A stretch of DNA of 64,000 nucleotides from Calditrichaceae bacterium (GCA_013360445.1 JABWBP010000024.1:1-64000); one strand, 5' to 3'; numbered from the stretch's first letter, positions 1-9,339 are shown. Numbers and translations: made by a program. The notes: generated from the sequence alone by a model not told the origin.

Positions 1-1
1 T

Positions 2-2146
2 TTGAACATCAACAGCGCCGGGGAATCCGGCTGGTGGGCGGCTTACCAGTACGCCTTCGAGAACGGGGCGGACGTGACCACCAGCTCCTTCAGCGCCAAA
101 TGGTATTTTTCGCCCCAGCCCAACTATCCCATGTTCCGGCAGACCAACGACATGGAGTTGGCCGCGGGAACCCTGCACACCAACTCCACCAGCAACGACG
201 GCAATTCCACCGGCATTCCCTTCAATATTTCCGCGCCCGGCTGCACTCCCGGCCCCTGGATTCACCCGGATCAAACCCTGATCGGGGGAATCAGCTCGGT
301 AATCGGCTCCGCCAACGTGGAAGCGTTCAGCGACGTGATCACCTCAAGCTCTCCCTGGGGTCCCTTTACCTGGGAGGATTACCAGGTCAATCACCCGACG
401 TATCCCTTTCCCATGCCCCTAACTTACCAGGATTATCCTTACGAGACCATCCCCGGCTCTATGGGACTGATTAAACCCGACGTGGCCGCCCCGGGTAACG
501 GCACAACTTCCCTCTCGCCCGGCGGAGGCTATTCCGGCTTCAGCGGAACCTCCGGGGCTACTCCCCACCTGGCCGGCGTGGCCGGATTGATGCTGAGTAT
601 CAATCCGGATTTGGAGCCGGAAGACCTGAGCCGGATTATGCAGACCACCGCGGTGGAAAAAGGCGATCCCGGTAAAGATAATCGCTATGGCGCCGGGCGG
701 GTGGATGCCTACGCCGCCTACTTGCAGGCCCTCGCGGAAGCCGGTTCTCCCGCGGCTCCCGCCGCCCTGACGGCCTACAGCGATTACACCACCCCCACCT
801 CGATGTTATTGGAGTGGGAGAACCCGACCTATTTACTGAACGGCGATACCCTGCTGCCGGGTGATTTTTCCATTGTGATCATCCGCGATGGAGAAAAAAC
901 CGACTCCGTCTCCGGGGCGCTTAATACGTACACCGACATGGGGCTGAACGACGGGCAGGAGTACGCTTACGAAATCTACGCCAAAGTGGACAGCAGCGGG
1001 CGCAGCAGCGGTTCGATCAGCGCCTCCTGGATTGCCGGAGGCTCGCCCATCCCCAACCCGGCGACAAGCTTCAGCGTGAGCGGGAACCTGAACCAGGTCA
1101 CCCTCTATTGGCACAGCCCTTCGAAAAACATTGACGGAACCCCTATGGACGATTACGCCGGGGTGAACGTTTATCGCAACGGAACCCTGGTAACCACTTT
1201 TGCCCGCACCTCCGCGGATACCGGTATGGCAGATTCGGACAGTTACACGGTCGATCCGCCGGGATATTACGACTGGCATATTACCGTGGTGGACAACGAG
1301 AATCCGTCCAACGAAAGCGAACCGACCGTTGCCCTGGGGACGCCGCTGAATATCCCCATTTCCGATGAATTCACCGCCGTGGGCCCGCCCAACCCGGGTC
1401 TCTGGATCAATAGCGGCGCAGAGGTGAACAACCGCTCGGATAGTCCCCCCAGCGCTCCTTACGCGCTCAATTTGAACGGCTCGCCCGATGGAGAAGACAT
1501 TGTTGAGCTCAAACCGCTGGATTTGACCGGAATGGAAAGCAGCGGCATTTTCCTCTCTTATTATTATCAGCCCCAGGGCAGCGGCAATGCCCCGGAGCCG
1601 GAAGACAGCCTGCAAATCTATTTCAAGAACGATCTGGATGAATGGGTGCCGGTCAAATCCTATCCCGGCTCCCCCAAACTGCCCTTTGCTCAGGAGATGA
1701 TCGAAATCGCCTCCGCGCCGGCCGGCAGCGGCAGCTACTTCCACGGGCAGTTCCAGGTGCGTTTCCGTTCCACCGGCGGGGCGGGGCCTTTCCCTAACGA
1801 TGACTGGTTTATCGATGACATCATCCTCGATACCCCGGTGGGTATCGAAACAGAAGCTCCGGTTCCCCTCACTTTTGCGGTCAGCCGGAATTATCCCAAT
1901 CCCTTCAACCCTTCCACGACCATCGAATACCAGCTTCCGCAGCAGAGCAACGTGGAGCTAATCGTGTATAACACCCTGGGGCAGAAAGTGCGCACCCTGC
2001 TCCGCCAATCCGCGCCGGCCGGCTATCACAAAGTGGTCTGGGACGGGCGCAACGACAGCGGCCAGCCGGCGGCCAGCGGAATCTATCTCTACCGCTTCAG
2101 CGCCGGGGATTACCGCATGATCCGCAAAATGGTTTTATTGCGCTGA
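2..2146 (+). CDS. Secreted subtilisin-like serine protease, C-terminal part (5' end outside window)
   Basis: This is the C-terminal 714 residues of an S8-family protease; the reading frame is open to the window edge, so the true start lies upstream. The nucleophile region is visible as GFSGTSGATPHLAGVAGLM (about residues 178-196), the classic GTSxAxP serine motif of subtilases. The Asp and His of the triad should lie upstream and are not seen. After the catalytic domain come two fibronectin-III-like segments (about 255-345 and 355-450) and a jelly-roll-like region (about 455-620). The last 85 residues are a T9SS/FlgD-like sorting domain with [17 protein letters not shown] and a terminal KMVLLR. 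The family is secreted and degrades extracellular protein. The C-terminal domain predicts type IX export, although no T9SS core gene is in the window. Substrate is unknown. Confidence 0.9.
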   Translation: MNINSAGESGWWAAYQYAFENGADVTTSSFSAKWYFSPQPNYPMFRQTNDMELAAGTLHTNSTSNDGNSTGIPFNISAPGCTPGPWIHPDQTLIGGISSVIGSANVEAFSDVITSSSPWGPFTWEDYQVNHPTYPFPMPLTYQDYPYETIPGSMGLIKPDVAAPGNGTTSLSPGGGYSGFSGTSGATPHLAGVAGLMLSINPDLEPEDLSRIMQTTAVEKGDPGKDNRYGAGRVDAYAAYLQALAEAGSPAAPAALTAYSDYTTPTSMLLEWENPTYLLNGDTLLPGDFSIVIIRDGEKTDSVSGALNTYTDMGLNDGQEYAYEIYAKVDSSGRSSGSISASWIAGGSPIPNPATSFSVSGNLNQVTLYWHSPSKNIDGTPMDDYAGVNVYRNGTLVTTFARTSADTGMADSDSYTVDPPGYYDWHITVVDNENPSNESEPTVALGTPLNIPISDEFTAVGPPNPGLWINSGAEVNNRSDSPPSAPYALNLNGSPDGEDIVELKPLDLTGMESSGIFLSYYYQPQGSGNAPEPEDSLQIYFKNDLDEWVPVKSYPGSPKLPFAQEMIEIASAPAGSGSYFHGQFQVRFRSTGGAGPFPNDDWFIDDIILDTPVGIETEAPVPLTFAVSRNYPNPFNPSTTIEYQLPQQSNVELIVYNTLGQKVRTLLRQSAPAGYHKVVWDGRNDSGQPAASGIYLYRFSAGDYRMIRKMVLLR

Positions 2147-2751
2147 GAAGCGGTTTTAAAAGTTGCCACAAAGGCTCTAAGACTCGAAGGTTCATTAAAA
2201 AATTTTAAAGTTACTATTCAGCCACAGAGACCACAGAGGTCACAGAGGAAGATTTGGGGGTATCCACCACTTCGTGGAGAGCATTTAGAGCCTTATATCC
2301 CTGTATTACATTTTAAAATTCTTGGTGAAACTTTGCGATTTTGTGGCTTCGTGGCAAAAACTTGGACTTTTAAAACAGCTTCTGAGAAATGAGGCGTGAA
2401 ACGTGATGCGTGAGGGCTAAATCTTGCGGATCACGTTTCACCAATGCCTCGCATTTCTTTTTTCTCGGAAGAATACTTCGATAGAGACATTCTACTTTCT
2501 CAAAAGTGGAATATCTCTATCTCATCAATGGCGCGGGGAATTTTTTACGCTTTGCCTTGTGCAATTTGCGCCGCGCTCCCTCCACCCTTCACACTCATCC
2601 TTTTATCCTTCATCCTTTATCCTTTATGAACGGGTAAACTTTTTCATCTCTTTCCTTTGAAAGATGAATGTTCGTAAATTGATCCGAACCTAAACGGATG
2701 ATCAAATGCAGCATCCTGACCCACAGCTACAAACCTTAATCCGGAGGCATC
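2147..2751. repeat. Intergenic region with CACAGAG-word and GTGAAACGTGAT hairpin repeats
   Basis: No convincing gene is seen in these 605 bases. At 2221-2248 the word CCACAGAG or a variant is reiterated three times, with related partial inverted copies at about 2163-2180 and 2340-2366. A perfect 12-bp inverted repeat (GTGAAACGTGAT at 2396-2407, complement at 2430-2441) forms a hairpin. The words recur in other gaps of the window. The short ORFs here have no ribosome-binding site or recognisable product. Confidence 0.6.
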
Positions 2752-4395
2752 ATGAAACCTGTACGTCACCTTTTAACCGTTGCGACATTGTTGATCGCAA
2801 CATCAACCTTTTTTGCCGCAGACCCACCCACCACTTTCGACCTGCGCGACGTGGGAGGCAACAACTACGTTACCTCGGTGAAGAGCCAGCAGGGAGGCAC
2901 CTGCTGGACGCACGGCACCATGGCGGCGATGGAGAGCAACCTGCTGATGACCGGCGCCTGGGCGGCCGCCGGGGAAATCGGCGAGCCGAACCTCGCGGAA
3001 TACCACCTGGACTGGTGGAACGGGTTCAACACCTTTAACAACGACGACGATCCCGGCGGGGTGGGGTTAACCGTGCACCAGGGCGGCGATTATCGCGTGG
3101 CCACAGCCTATCTTTCCCGGGGTGAGGGAGCGGTGCGCGACATCGACGGGCAGTCCTACAACAGCCCGCCGGCGCGCTTCAATCCCGGTTACCATTACTA
3201 TTATCCCCGCGACGTGGAATGGTTTACGGTCGGCCCGAATCTGAACAACATCAACACCATCAAAAACATGGTGATGGCCGAAGGCGCCGTGGGCACCTGC
3301 ATGTGCTACAGCGCTTCATTCATCAGCAACTACATCCATTACCAGCCCCCCGCCAGCGCCCTCGATCCCAACCACGCCATCGCCATTGTGGGATGGGACG
3401 ATAACAAGGTTACCCAGGCCCCCCTGCCCGGCGCGTGGCTGTGCAAGAACAGTTGGGGAAGCAGTTGGGGCCTCAACGGCTATTTCTGGATTTCCTACTA
3501 CGATAAGCATTGCGGCAATCACCCGGAAATGGGGGCCATCACCTTCCGCGGCGTCGAGCCGCTGGCTTTTGACCGCATTTATTACCATGATTATCACGGC
3601 TGGCGGGCCACCAAGCCCAATACCACCGAGGCATTCAACGCCTTCACGGCGGAGGGCGATGAGTGGGTGATCAGCGTCAGCTTTTTTACCGCGGCGGATA
3701 ACGCGGACTATTCCATCAAGATTTATGACCGCTTCGAGAACAATGAATTGCTGGACGAGCTGGCCGCGGAAGACGGCGTTATCGCTTACACCGGGCTCCA
3801 CACCGTCAATTTGAACACCCCGGTTTCGCTAACCAACGGGGATGATTTCTATGTGTACCTGTTTCTCTCCGCCGGCGGCCATCCTTATGACCGCACCTCC
3901 GAAGTGCCGGTGCTGTTAGGCGCAACCGCCCAGGGCACCATCGTAAATTCTGCTGCGAGTCCCGGGGAGAGCTACTATCGCGAAGGGGCGACCTGGATGG
4001 ATCTCTATTACTATAATGATCCGCCCTGGCCGGCGGGCACCGCGAATTTCTGTATCAAAGCCCTGGCCGTGGAAGATGACCCCACCCATACCGGCAACTT
4101 TGATACGAATATGCCGGCGGATTACGCCCTTTATCAAAACTACCCCAACCCCTTCAATCCCTCCACCACCATCGAATACCGCCTGCCGGAAGCCGCTTAC
4201 GTGCAGATCGGGATTTACGATATGTCCGGCCGGATGGTGCGCAGCCTGGTGAGCGGCAATGTTCAGGCCGGCCTGCACTCCGTGGTGTGGGATGGTTCTA
4301 ACGAGCGCGGCGACCGGGTAGCGAGCGGGGTCTATGCGTACCGCCTCACTGCCGGGACCTATCACGCCGTGCGGAAGATGGTATTGCTAAGATGA
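2752..4395 (+). CDS. Secreted papain-family (C1) cysteine protease with T9SS sorting domain
   Basis: A 547-residue protein starting at ATG 2752 behind the ribosome-binding site CCGGAGGCATC. Residues 1-24 form a signal peptide ending near FFAAD. The C1 peptidase domain shows the active-site cysteine in [16 protein letters not shown] (about residues 47-62), the catalytic histidine in [14 protein letters not shown] (about 205-218) and the asparagine in [10 protein letters not shown] (about 231-240), so all three catalytic positions are intact. A jelly-roll, lectin-like region follows (about 265-430), as in bacterial C1 proteases with a lectin-like domain. The last 85 residues are the T9SS/FlgD-like domain ([17 protein letters not shown], ending KMVLLR). 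It probably acts outside the cell or on its surface, like the neighbouring subtilase. Confidence 0.92.
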   Translation: MKPVRHLLTVATLLIATSTFFAADPPTTFDLRDVGGNNYVTSVKSQQGGTCWTHGTMAAMESNLLMTGAWAAAGEIGEPNLAEYHLDWWNGFNTFNNDDDPGGVGLTVHQGGDYRVATAYLSRGEGAVRDIDGQSYNSPPARFNPGYHYYYPRDVEWFTVGPNLNNINTIKNMVMAEGAVGTCMCYSASFISNYIHYQPPASALDPNHAIAIVGWDDNKVTQAPLPGAWLCKNSWGSSWGLNGYFWISYYDKHCGNHPEMGAITFRGVEPLAFDRIYYHDYHGWRATKPNTTEAFNAFTAEGDEWVISVSFFTAADNADYSIKIYDRFENNELLDELAAEDGVIAYTGLHTVNLNTPVSLTNGDDFYVYLFLSAGGHPYDRTSEVPVLLGATAQGTIVNSAASPGESYYREGATWMDLYYYNDPPWPAGTANFCIKALAVEDDPTHTGNFDTNMPADYALYQNYPNPFNPSTTIEYRLPEAAYVQIGIYDMSGRMVRSLVSGNVQAGLHSVVWDGSNERGDRVASGVYAYRLTAGTYHAVRKMVLLR

Positions 4396-4680
4396 GTGTA
4401 ACCGGGCGGCGACTCGAGGTAATTTTTTAAGAAATTCGACGGCAAAGCCTCAACCGGGCGCTCATAATGTTCGCTACCGTGCACTTTTTTAAAGCCAAGC
4501 AATTTTTTCAAATTTGTCATGCCCAGTCTGCCCCCACGGGGAATGCTTTAATCGGGCATCCAAGATAGTTCGGCAAGGTGGATTCCCGCTGAAAACCTGC
4601 AGGAATGACACTCTTTGAGCAGAAAAATCAAAAAGTTCACGGTAGTGAATCCTGGTGTAAAAATTTGTTACGCTGAACGC

Positions 4681-4710
4681 AAAAAGCCGGAATTGCTTCC
4701 GGCTTTTTCT
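4681..4710 (-). terminator. Rho-independent terminator of tRNA-Leu
   Basis: Read on the minus strand, an AGCCGGAA/TTCCGGCT hairpin is followed by a T run, just 3' of the tRNA. A-rich sequence on the other side makes it partly bidirectional. Confidence 0.8.
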
Positions 4711-4712
4711 TG

Positions 4713-4796
4713 TGCCGAGGACAGGAGTCGAACCTGCACGCCCTTGCGAGCACTAGACCCTGAACCTAGCGCGTCTGCCAATTCCGCCACCTCGGC
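4713..4796 (-). tRNA. tRNA-Leu (anticodon CAG)
   Basis: The minus strand folds as a class II tRNA: 7-bp acceptor stem GCCGAGG/CCUCGGC with discriminator A, D-loop containing AAUUGGCAGA, anticodon stem CUAGG/UCUAG with loop UUCAGGG (anticodon CAG, reading CUG), a long variable arm, and T-arm GGUUCGACUCC. The 3' CCA is not encoded (the next bases would give CAA). Confidence 0.95.
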
Positions 4797-4817
4797 ATTT
4801 CGTTTTTTGGCGCTCCA

Positions 4818-4846
4818 AATATAAACGCCGGTTTCACGCTAATCAA
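4818..4846 (-). promoter_or_regulatory. Sigma-70-type promoter of tRNA-Leu
   Basis: On the minus strand, TTGATT (4846-4841), a 17-bp spacer and TATATT (4823-4818) lie 21 bp before the mature tRNA 5' end. Spacing and sequence fit a vegetative promoter with a short 5' leader. Confidence 0.7.
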
Positions 4847-4862
4847 GAAATTTTTATCGACA

Positions 4863-4956
4863 GCGTAAAACGTAATGCGTAACTCGTAATGAGTAAAAAA
4901 GTTTACCCTGAGCTTGTCGAAGGGTATTCCGTTTTCTTACGCATTACGTTTTACGC
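4863..4956. repeat. Intergenic palindrome of GCGTAAAACGTAATGCGTAA words
   Basis: The 20-bp arm at 4863-4882 is the perfect reverse complement of 4937-4956, with 54 bp between them. The same words make up the palindrome at 40127-40244. The loop holds the 19-bp CCCTGAGCTTGTCGAAGGG repeat. Confidence 0.85.
4906..4924. repeat. Copy 1 of the CCCTGAGCTTGTCGAAGGG repeat
   Basis: This 19-bp sequence shares 18 consecutive bases (CCTGAGCTTGTCGAAGGG) with 41392-41409 in opposite orientation. Here it lies in non-coding DNA, inside the loop of a larger palindrome. Confidence 0.7.
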
Positions 4957-5017
4957 CCACGCTTCACGGATTCATCCCCCAAAAAATGTAAATAATGCGA
5001 AACAATTTTTTTTACCA

Positions 5018-5046
5018 TTGATAAAATGAAATCGACAATATAAATT
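5018..5046 (+). promoter_or_regulatory. Predicted sigma-70-type promoter
   Basis: TTGATA (5018-5023), 17 bp, TAAATT (5041-5046), with an overlapping TATAAA at 5039. It is the only good promoter seen upstream of the 36-codon ORF and may also drive the ligase/aminomutase cluster starting at 5315. Confidence 0.5.
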
Positions 5047-5070
5047 TGTCGCAAAATTGAGGTGGTTAAA

Positions 5071-5181
5071 ATGAGTGACTCTGAGTCGCATTATTTATGC
5101 TACATGGTAGCAAGGTTCTATCGTCTTGAAGGTTTCAGGACCGACCTCGACAAAAATTTAGGCCACGCCTATAAAATGTAG
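5071..5181 (+). CDS. Putative 36-residue small protein or leader peptide
   Basis: ATG 5071 is preceded by GAGGTGG at a 5-base distance, a strong ribosome-binding site, and by the promoter at 5018-5046. The product starts MSDSESHYLCYMVARFYRLE and ends HAYKM. It has no signal peptide or membrane segment and I recognise no family. It ends 133 bases before the first ligase gene, so it could be an independent small protein or a leader upstream of that operon. No terminator-like hairpin is evident between them, which argues against simple attenuation. Confidence 0.4.
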   Translation: MSDSESHYLCYMVARFYRLEGFRTDLDKNLGHAYKM

Positions 5182-5314
5182 AAATTTCTCCCTCCCTTAT
5201 CGACGTTACTTTTATTCGAACATTTTTCTTTGGTGTAGAATCGGCTGCATGATGCAGCAACCGATACGTGATGCGTACAACCAATTCAAGGGATTATTAC
5301 ACAGGAAGCGATTG

Positions 5315-6367
5315 ATGAAAATTGCCGTAACCTACAGCAGCAAAGATGGGCTGCTAAGCGAATATAAAAAGCGCCTGGGGAAAACCGCGCCGGATGCGGA
5401 CATCCCGGCGGATTTCTTCGCCGAAGGGGACAGCCCCGCTACCATCCAGGCGATCATAGATACATTTATGGAGGGCGGGCACCAGGTAATGGGCGTGGAA
5501 GCTGACGACCGCCTGCTGCAAACCCTGGAGGCCGAGCGCCCGGATTTCGTTTTCAACCTGGCAGAGGGATTGTGGGGGGATTTCCGGGAATCCTACGTGC
5601 CCCTGGTGTGCGAGCGCTTAGGCCTGCCCTATAGCGGCTCCGATCCCCTTACCCTGGCGATCTGCCTGAACAAAGCCCGCACCAAGGAGATCCTGGGATA
5701 TCATTTGATCCCCACCCCGGGGTTCCGCATTTTTTCTCCCCATCACCCCGTTAATCTCGACGGTTTTGAGTTCCCGGCCATCGTCAAGCCGGCGTCGGAG
5801 GGGAGCAGCAAGGGGATTTTCAACGACTCCGTGGTGTACAGCCCCGCGGAGGCGCGGCGCAGAATCGAAGAAAAGATTCAGCAATACCGGCAGCCGGTGC
5901 TGCTGGAACGCTTCCTCACCGGGCAGGAGTTTACCGTGGCGCTGTGGGGCAACGGCGAGGAAGTGGAAGTGCTGCCGATTATCGCCATGGACTACTCGCA
6001 GTTACCGGTAAACTCCGAGCCGATCTACTCCTACGAGGCCAAGTGGATTTGGGACACCCCGGAAAAACCGTTGGAGATTTTCCAGTGCCCGGCGGACATC
6101 TCCGCGGAATTGAAGGAGAACATCGAAGAACTGGTGCGGGATACCTACCGGGTGTTGCAGGTGCGGGATTGGTGCCGCATCGACGTGCGGTTGGACGAGC
6201 AGGAAATTCCCCACGTGCTGGAACTTAATCCCCTGCCGGGCATTTTGCCGGATCCGAAAGATAATTCCTGTTTCCCGAAGGCGGCCCGCACGGCCGGCTA
6301 CGGGTATCAGGACATGTTGTTAAAAGTTTTGGGAATCGCAGCCAAACGAAACGGGCTTTCATTATGA
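5315..6367 (+). CDS. ATP-grasp ligase, D-alanine-D-alanine ligase-like (first of pair)
   Basis: A 350-residue protein. I place the start at ATG 5315 (MKIAVTYSSKDG) because AGGAAG lies 7-9 bases before it; the frame is open to 5249, but that start lacks a ribosome-binding site. The N-terminal fold resembles Ddl. The ATP-grasp domain shows IVKPASEGSSKG (about residues 155-166), an acidic LLERFLTGQEFTV segment, and the Mg-binding end VLELNPLPGIL (about 301-311). The Ddl family forms an amide bond between two amino acids using ATP through an acyl-phosphate. It overlaps the next, paralogous ligase by four bases (ATGA). Two Ddl-like enzymes beside an aminomutase and acetyltransferases argue for a specialised peptide or modified amino acid rather than peptidoglycan D-Ala-D-Ala. 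Substrates cannot be read from the sequence. Confidence 0.85.
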   Translation: MKIAVTYSSKDGLLSEYKKRLGKTAPDADIPADFFAEGDSPATIQAIIDTFMEGGHQVMGVEADDRLLQTLEAERPDFVFNLAEGLWGDFRESYVPLVCERLGLPYSGSDPLTLAICLNKARTKEILGYHLIPTPGFRIFSPHHPVNLDGFEFPAIVKPASEGSSKGIFNDSVVYSPAEARRRIEEKIQQYRQPVLLERFLTGQEFTVALWGNGEEVEVLPIIAMDYSQLPVNSEPIYSYEAKWIWDTPEKPLEIFQCPADISAELKENIEELVRDTYRVLQVRDWCRIDVRLDEQEIPHVLELNPLPGILPDPKDNSCFPKAARTAGYGYQDMLLKVLGIAAKRNGLSL

Positions 6368-7380
6368 AGTATTCCCAACGGCGGCTGAAGGTGTTCGTGG
6401 CCTTCAACAAGCCGCAGAGTACCGCCGATTCGGAGGACGTTGACTACCTATCCGAAGCGGCGGTCAAGGACGAAGCGAACGCGGTGTATCAAAGTCTGAC
6501 CGCCACAGGGCACGAGCCCCGCTATCTTGCGGTGGAAAACCTGTCTGCGGATTTGTCCTTGATCGAACAATTTGCCCCGGAGGTGCTCTTCAATCTGTGT
6601 GAAGGCTTCCGGGGAAGCGCCCGCCACGAGATGCACGTCGCCGGTCTGTGGGAGTTGTTGGGAATTCCCTACACCGGAAACAGCGCCTTCACCCTGGGCC
6701 TGGCGCAAAACAAAGTCCTCAGCAAAAAACTGTTCGAATCCAAGAAAATCCCCACCCCCCCCTACCAGGTGTACCGGGAAACGCCCCAGGATACCTACCT
6801 GGCCTATCCCCTCATCGCCAAACCGGCGCGGGAAGACGCCAGCTTGGGAATCACCCAGGAGTCGGTAATCCACAATTTTGAAGAGCTGCAGCAGGCGGTC
6901 AACCGCCTGCTGCAAAAGTACCGCCAGCCGATTTTGGTGGAAAAATACATTCCCGGCAGAGAATTCAACATCAGCATTTTGGGGAACCATCCCGCGCGGG
7001 TGCTGGCCATTTCCGAAATCGATTTCAGCCGGCTGGAGGAGGGCTACCACCGCATCACCAGCTACGAAGCGAAGTGGCTTACCGATCATCCTATTTATCA
7101 TCACACCCCGGCTATCGTCCCGGCAGAAGTGGAAGCGGGGCTGGCGCACCGTTTGGAAGACGTGGCGCTGCGGGTTTATGAGCTGCTGTCAGGGCGCGAT
7201 TACGGCCGGGTGGACCTGCGGGTGGATGAGCAGGGGCACATCTTCGTATTGGAATACAATCCCAACCCGGACATTTCCCCGGACGCGGGGTACTCCCGCG
7301 CGCTGGGCGCCGCCGGCATCGAGTATCATGATTTCATCAATTTTCTTTTACAAGAAGCGTTAACCCGGAAAGCATTATGA
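6364..7380 (+). CDS. ATP-grasp ligase, D-alanine-D-alanine ligase-like (second of pair)
   Basis: A 338-residue paralogue of the preceding gene, translationally coupled to it by ATGA and to the next gene by another ATGA. Features in order: an N-terminal Ddl-like domain with FNLCEGFRGSARHEMHVAGL (about residues 77-96), PLIAKPAREDASLGI in the ATP site (about 143-157), VEKYIPGREFNISI (about 192-205) and the C-terminal metal site VLEYNPNPDISPDAG (about 294-308). Replacement of the Ddl NPxPG motif by NPNPDISPD suggests an altered product site compared with true D-Ala-D-Ala ligases. It probably couples a different pair of substrates than the first ligase, or extends its product. Confidence 0.85.
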   Translation: MKYSQRRLKVFVAFNKPQSTADSEDVDYLSEAAVKDEANAVYQSLTATGHEPRYLAVENLSADLSLIEQFAPEVLFNLCEGFRGSARHEMHVAGLWELLGIPYTGNSAFTLGLAQNKVLSKKLFESKKIPTPPYQVYRETPQDTYLAYPLIAKPAREDASLGITQESVIHNFEELQQAVNRLLQKYRQPILVEKYIPGREFNISILGNHPARVLAISEIDFSRLEEGYHRITSYEAKWLTDHPIYHHTPAIVPAEVEAGLAHRLEDVALRVYELLSGRDYGRVDLRVDEQGHIFVLEYNPNPDISPDAGYSRALGAAGIEYHDFINFLLQEALTRKAL

Positions 7381-7868
7381 TCAACATTCGCACCTTGCAA
7401 GCGCCGGATCGCGCGCCCATCGCCGCCCTGTTGCGGGAAACCGGCTTTTTTACCGGCAAAGAGATCGACGTGGCGCTGGAATTGATCGACGTGTATTTGA
7501 AAGATAAAAACCAGAAAGATTATCTCATTTACGTTGCCGAAAGCGATGGCAGGGAAGTCGCCGGCTACGTGTGTTACGGTCCGACCCCGGTGGCGGAAGG
7601 CACTTATGACCTGTACTGGATCGCCGTCGCCCCGCGGTTCCAGCGCCATGGGATCGGAAAACAGTTGCTATCCTTTATCGAACAGGAGGTGCAGGGGCAA
7701 AGCGGCAGACTCATTATTATCGAAACGTCGTCGCAAGAGAAGTATGGGTCAACCCAGAATTTTTATCTGCGCAGCCAATACGAGTTGGCTGCCCGGATAA
7801 AGGACTATTATCGCGCCGGAGATGACCGGCTGATATTTGTCAAGTACCTCCATCACCATAAAACGTAA
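7377..7868 (+). CDS. GNAT-family N-acetyltransferase
   Basis: A 163-residue single-domain acetyltransferase. The acetyl-CoA motif is VAPRFQRHGIGKQLL (about residues 83-97), matching the (Q/R)xxGx(G/A) signature, followed by the motif-B region ending in a KYL strand. The start overlaps the upstream ligase by four bases; the next gene follows after 14 bases with AAAGGAG before it. It is much shorter than AblB, the beta-lysine acetyltransferase usually paired with lysine 2,3-aminomutase, so it is not an obvious AblB. An amine of a lysine- or beta-lysine-type intermediate is a reasonable acceptor given the neighbours, but this is inference. Confidence 0.85.
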   Translation: MINIRTLQAPDRAPIAALLRETGFFTGKEIDVALELIDVYLKDKNQKDYLIYVAESDGREVAGYVCYGPTPVAEGTYDLYWIAVAPRFQRHGIGKQLLSFIEQEVQGQSGRLIIIETSSQEKYGSTQNFYLRSQYELAARIKDYYRAGDDRLIFVKYLHHHKT

Positions 7869-7882
7869 AGGAGCTTTATAAA

Positions 7883-8986
7883 ATGGAACGGTGGCGTAAA
7901 ATTTTACAACAAAGTATGACGCGCCCGGAAGATATTGCCAAGAAATTCGATATCCCTTTGGAAGAGATCAAGGGCCTGGAGAATGAGTTCAATATTCGCA
8001 TTACTCCGCACTATTTGTCTTTGATCAAAGAGAAGGGAGATCCCATATATCGCCAGGTAATTCCCGACAAAGATGAATTGATCGACGGGGAATTGTTCGA
8101 AGATCCCCTGGCGGAAGACCGGGATTCCCCGGTCCACAACGTGGTGCACCGTTACCCGGACCGTTGCCTGTTTTTGATTTCCCACGTGTGCGCTTCTTAC
8201 TGCCGCTTCTGCACCCGCAAGCGCAAGGTCGGCGATCCTACCAAGATCAGCCTGCGCTTCATCGACGAAGGGATTGCCTACATCGCCCGGCACCCGGAAA
8301 TCCGCGACGTGATCATGTCCGGCGGCGATCCCCTGCTGCTCTCGGATGATAAGTTGGAGTATATCTTGCAGCGGTTGCGGCAAATTCCCCACGTGGAAAT
8401 CATGCGCATCCATACCCGCATCCCGGTATTCCTGCCCCAGCGGATTACCGCCAAACTGGTCAAGATGCTCAAGAAATACCATCCCCTGTACATGAACGTG
8501 CACTTCAACCACCCCGACGAGCTGGTTCCCATCACCGTCAAAGCCCTGGGGCGGCTGGCCGACGCCGGCATTCCCTTAGGCAACCAGACCGTGCTCTTGA
8601 AGGGCGTGAACGACGACCCGGAAGTGATGAAGAAGCTGATGCAGAAGTTAGTGCAGGCGCGGGTGCGGCCTTACTACATCTACCAGGCCGACATGGTGTT
8701 CGGTACCGAGCATTTGCGCACCAAAGTGGCCAAGGGGCTGGAGATCATGGAAGCGCTGCGCGGCTGGACCTCCGGGCTGGCGATCCCCTATTTCGTCATC
8801 GACGCGCCCGGCGGGGGCGGGAAAATTCCCCTGCTGCCGAACTACGTGTTGAAGTTGACCGATGACGAGGTGGTGCTGCGCAACTACGCCGGCAAGGTCT
8901 TCCGCTACAAGCAGCCGCACAAGAACGGCAAGGTGCACGTGGAAGAGATCAAAGAGATCATCCGCTTCGAAGAAGTGGAAATCTGA
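7883..8986 (+). CDS. kamA: Lysine 2,3-aminomutase-family radical SAM/PLP enzyme
   Basis: A 367-residue protein with the radical SAM [4Fe-4S] motif CASYCRFC (Cys103, Cys107, Cys110), the family sequence MSGGDPLLLSDDKL and a C-terminal DAPGGGGKIPLLPNY in which Lys314 corresponds to the PLP lysine. KamA enzymes move the alpha-amino group of lysine (or glutamate, or other amino acids in relatives) to the beta carbon using a 5'-deoxyadenosyl radical. The catalytic elements are present. The protein is shorter than the roughly 416-residue clostridial enzyme, mainly at the termini. AAAGGAG before ATG 7883 supports the start. The preferred amino acid cannot be told from sequence alone; lysine or glutamate are the main alternatives. 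Confidence 0.9.
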   Translation: MERWRKILQQSMTRPEDIAKKFDIPLEEIKGLENEFNIRITPHYLSLIKEKGDPIYRQVIPDKDELIDGELFEDPLAEDRDSPVHNVVHRYPDRCLFLISHVCASYCRFCTRKRKVGDPTKISLRFIDEGIAYIARHPEIRDVIMSGGDPLLLSDDKLEYILQRLRQIPHVEIMRIHTRIPVFLPQRITAKLVKMLKKYHPLYMNVHFNHPDELVPITVKALGRLADAGIPLGNQTVLLKGVNDDPEVMKKLMQKLVQARVRPYYIYQADMVFGTEHLRTKVAKGLEIMEALRGWTSGLAIPYFVIDAPGGGGKIPLLPNYVLKLTDDEVVLRNYAGKVFRYKQPHKNGKVHVEEIKEIIRFEEVEI

Positions 8987-9339
8987 GCAGGCGCTCAACC
9001 GCCTGATTTCCAAGTTCAATAGCCGAACTTTGCGGAGCGCGGAACAGGAGCGGCAAGCTTCAGTTTGCCAGCCGGAAATATTTTTTTTCAACCTATAAAA
9101 TTTCCGGTGATAAAAGTTTAACCACAGAGGCGCAGAGCCACCGAGATACTTTATTTTTCTAACCTCTGTGGCTCTGTGGTGAATCAAAACGATCACAGTT
9201 CTTATCCTGTTCAATCCTGCCCCGGGGAAGGGGTGCTTTATCCCTTTGGGGCTTCGCCATATATCCTGTCTAATTTCAGTTCCCATAAAGTCTAACGTCT
9301 TTATGGGCGCCGGTAGTGATTTGATCGCAAGGGAAAATC
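8987..9339. repeat. Intergenic gap with an ACCACAGAG inverted repeat
   Basis: This 353-base gap separates the aminomutase from the deacetylase fusion. It contains ACCACAGAG (9121-9129) and its reverse complement (9172-9180), of the same word family as 2221-2248. I see no gene or convincing promoter, so the downstream gene may be a separate transcript or read through the hairpin. Confidence 0.6.

Noticed and set aside
833-1744. 303-codon open frame on the minus strand
   Set aside because: It is antisense to the subtilase gene, has low-complexity His/Gly/Val-rich composition, no ribosome-binding site and no family resemblance.
9240-9339. Separate small gene before the GNAT-deacetylase fusion
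   Set aside because: No start with a ribosome-binding site and no coherent frame; the fusion starts cleanly at ATG 9340.
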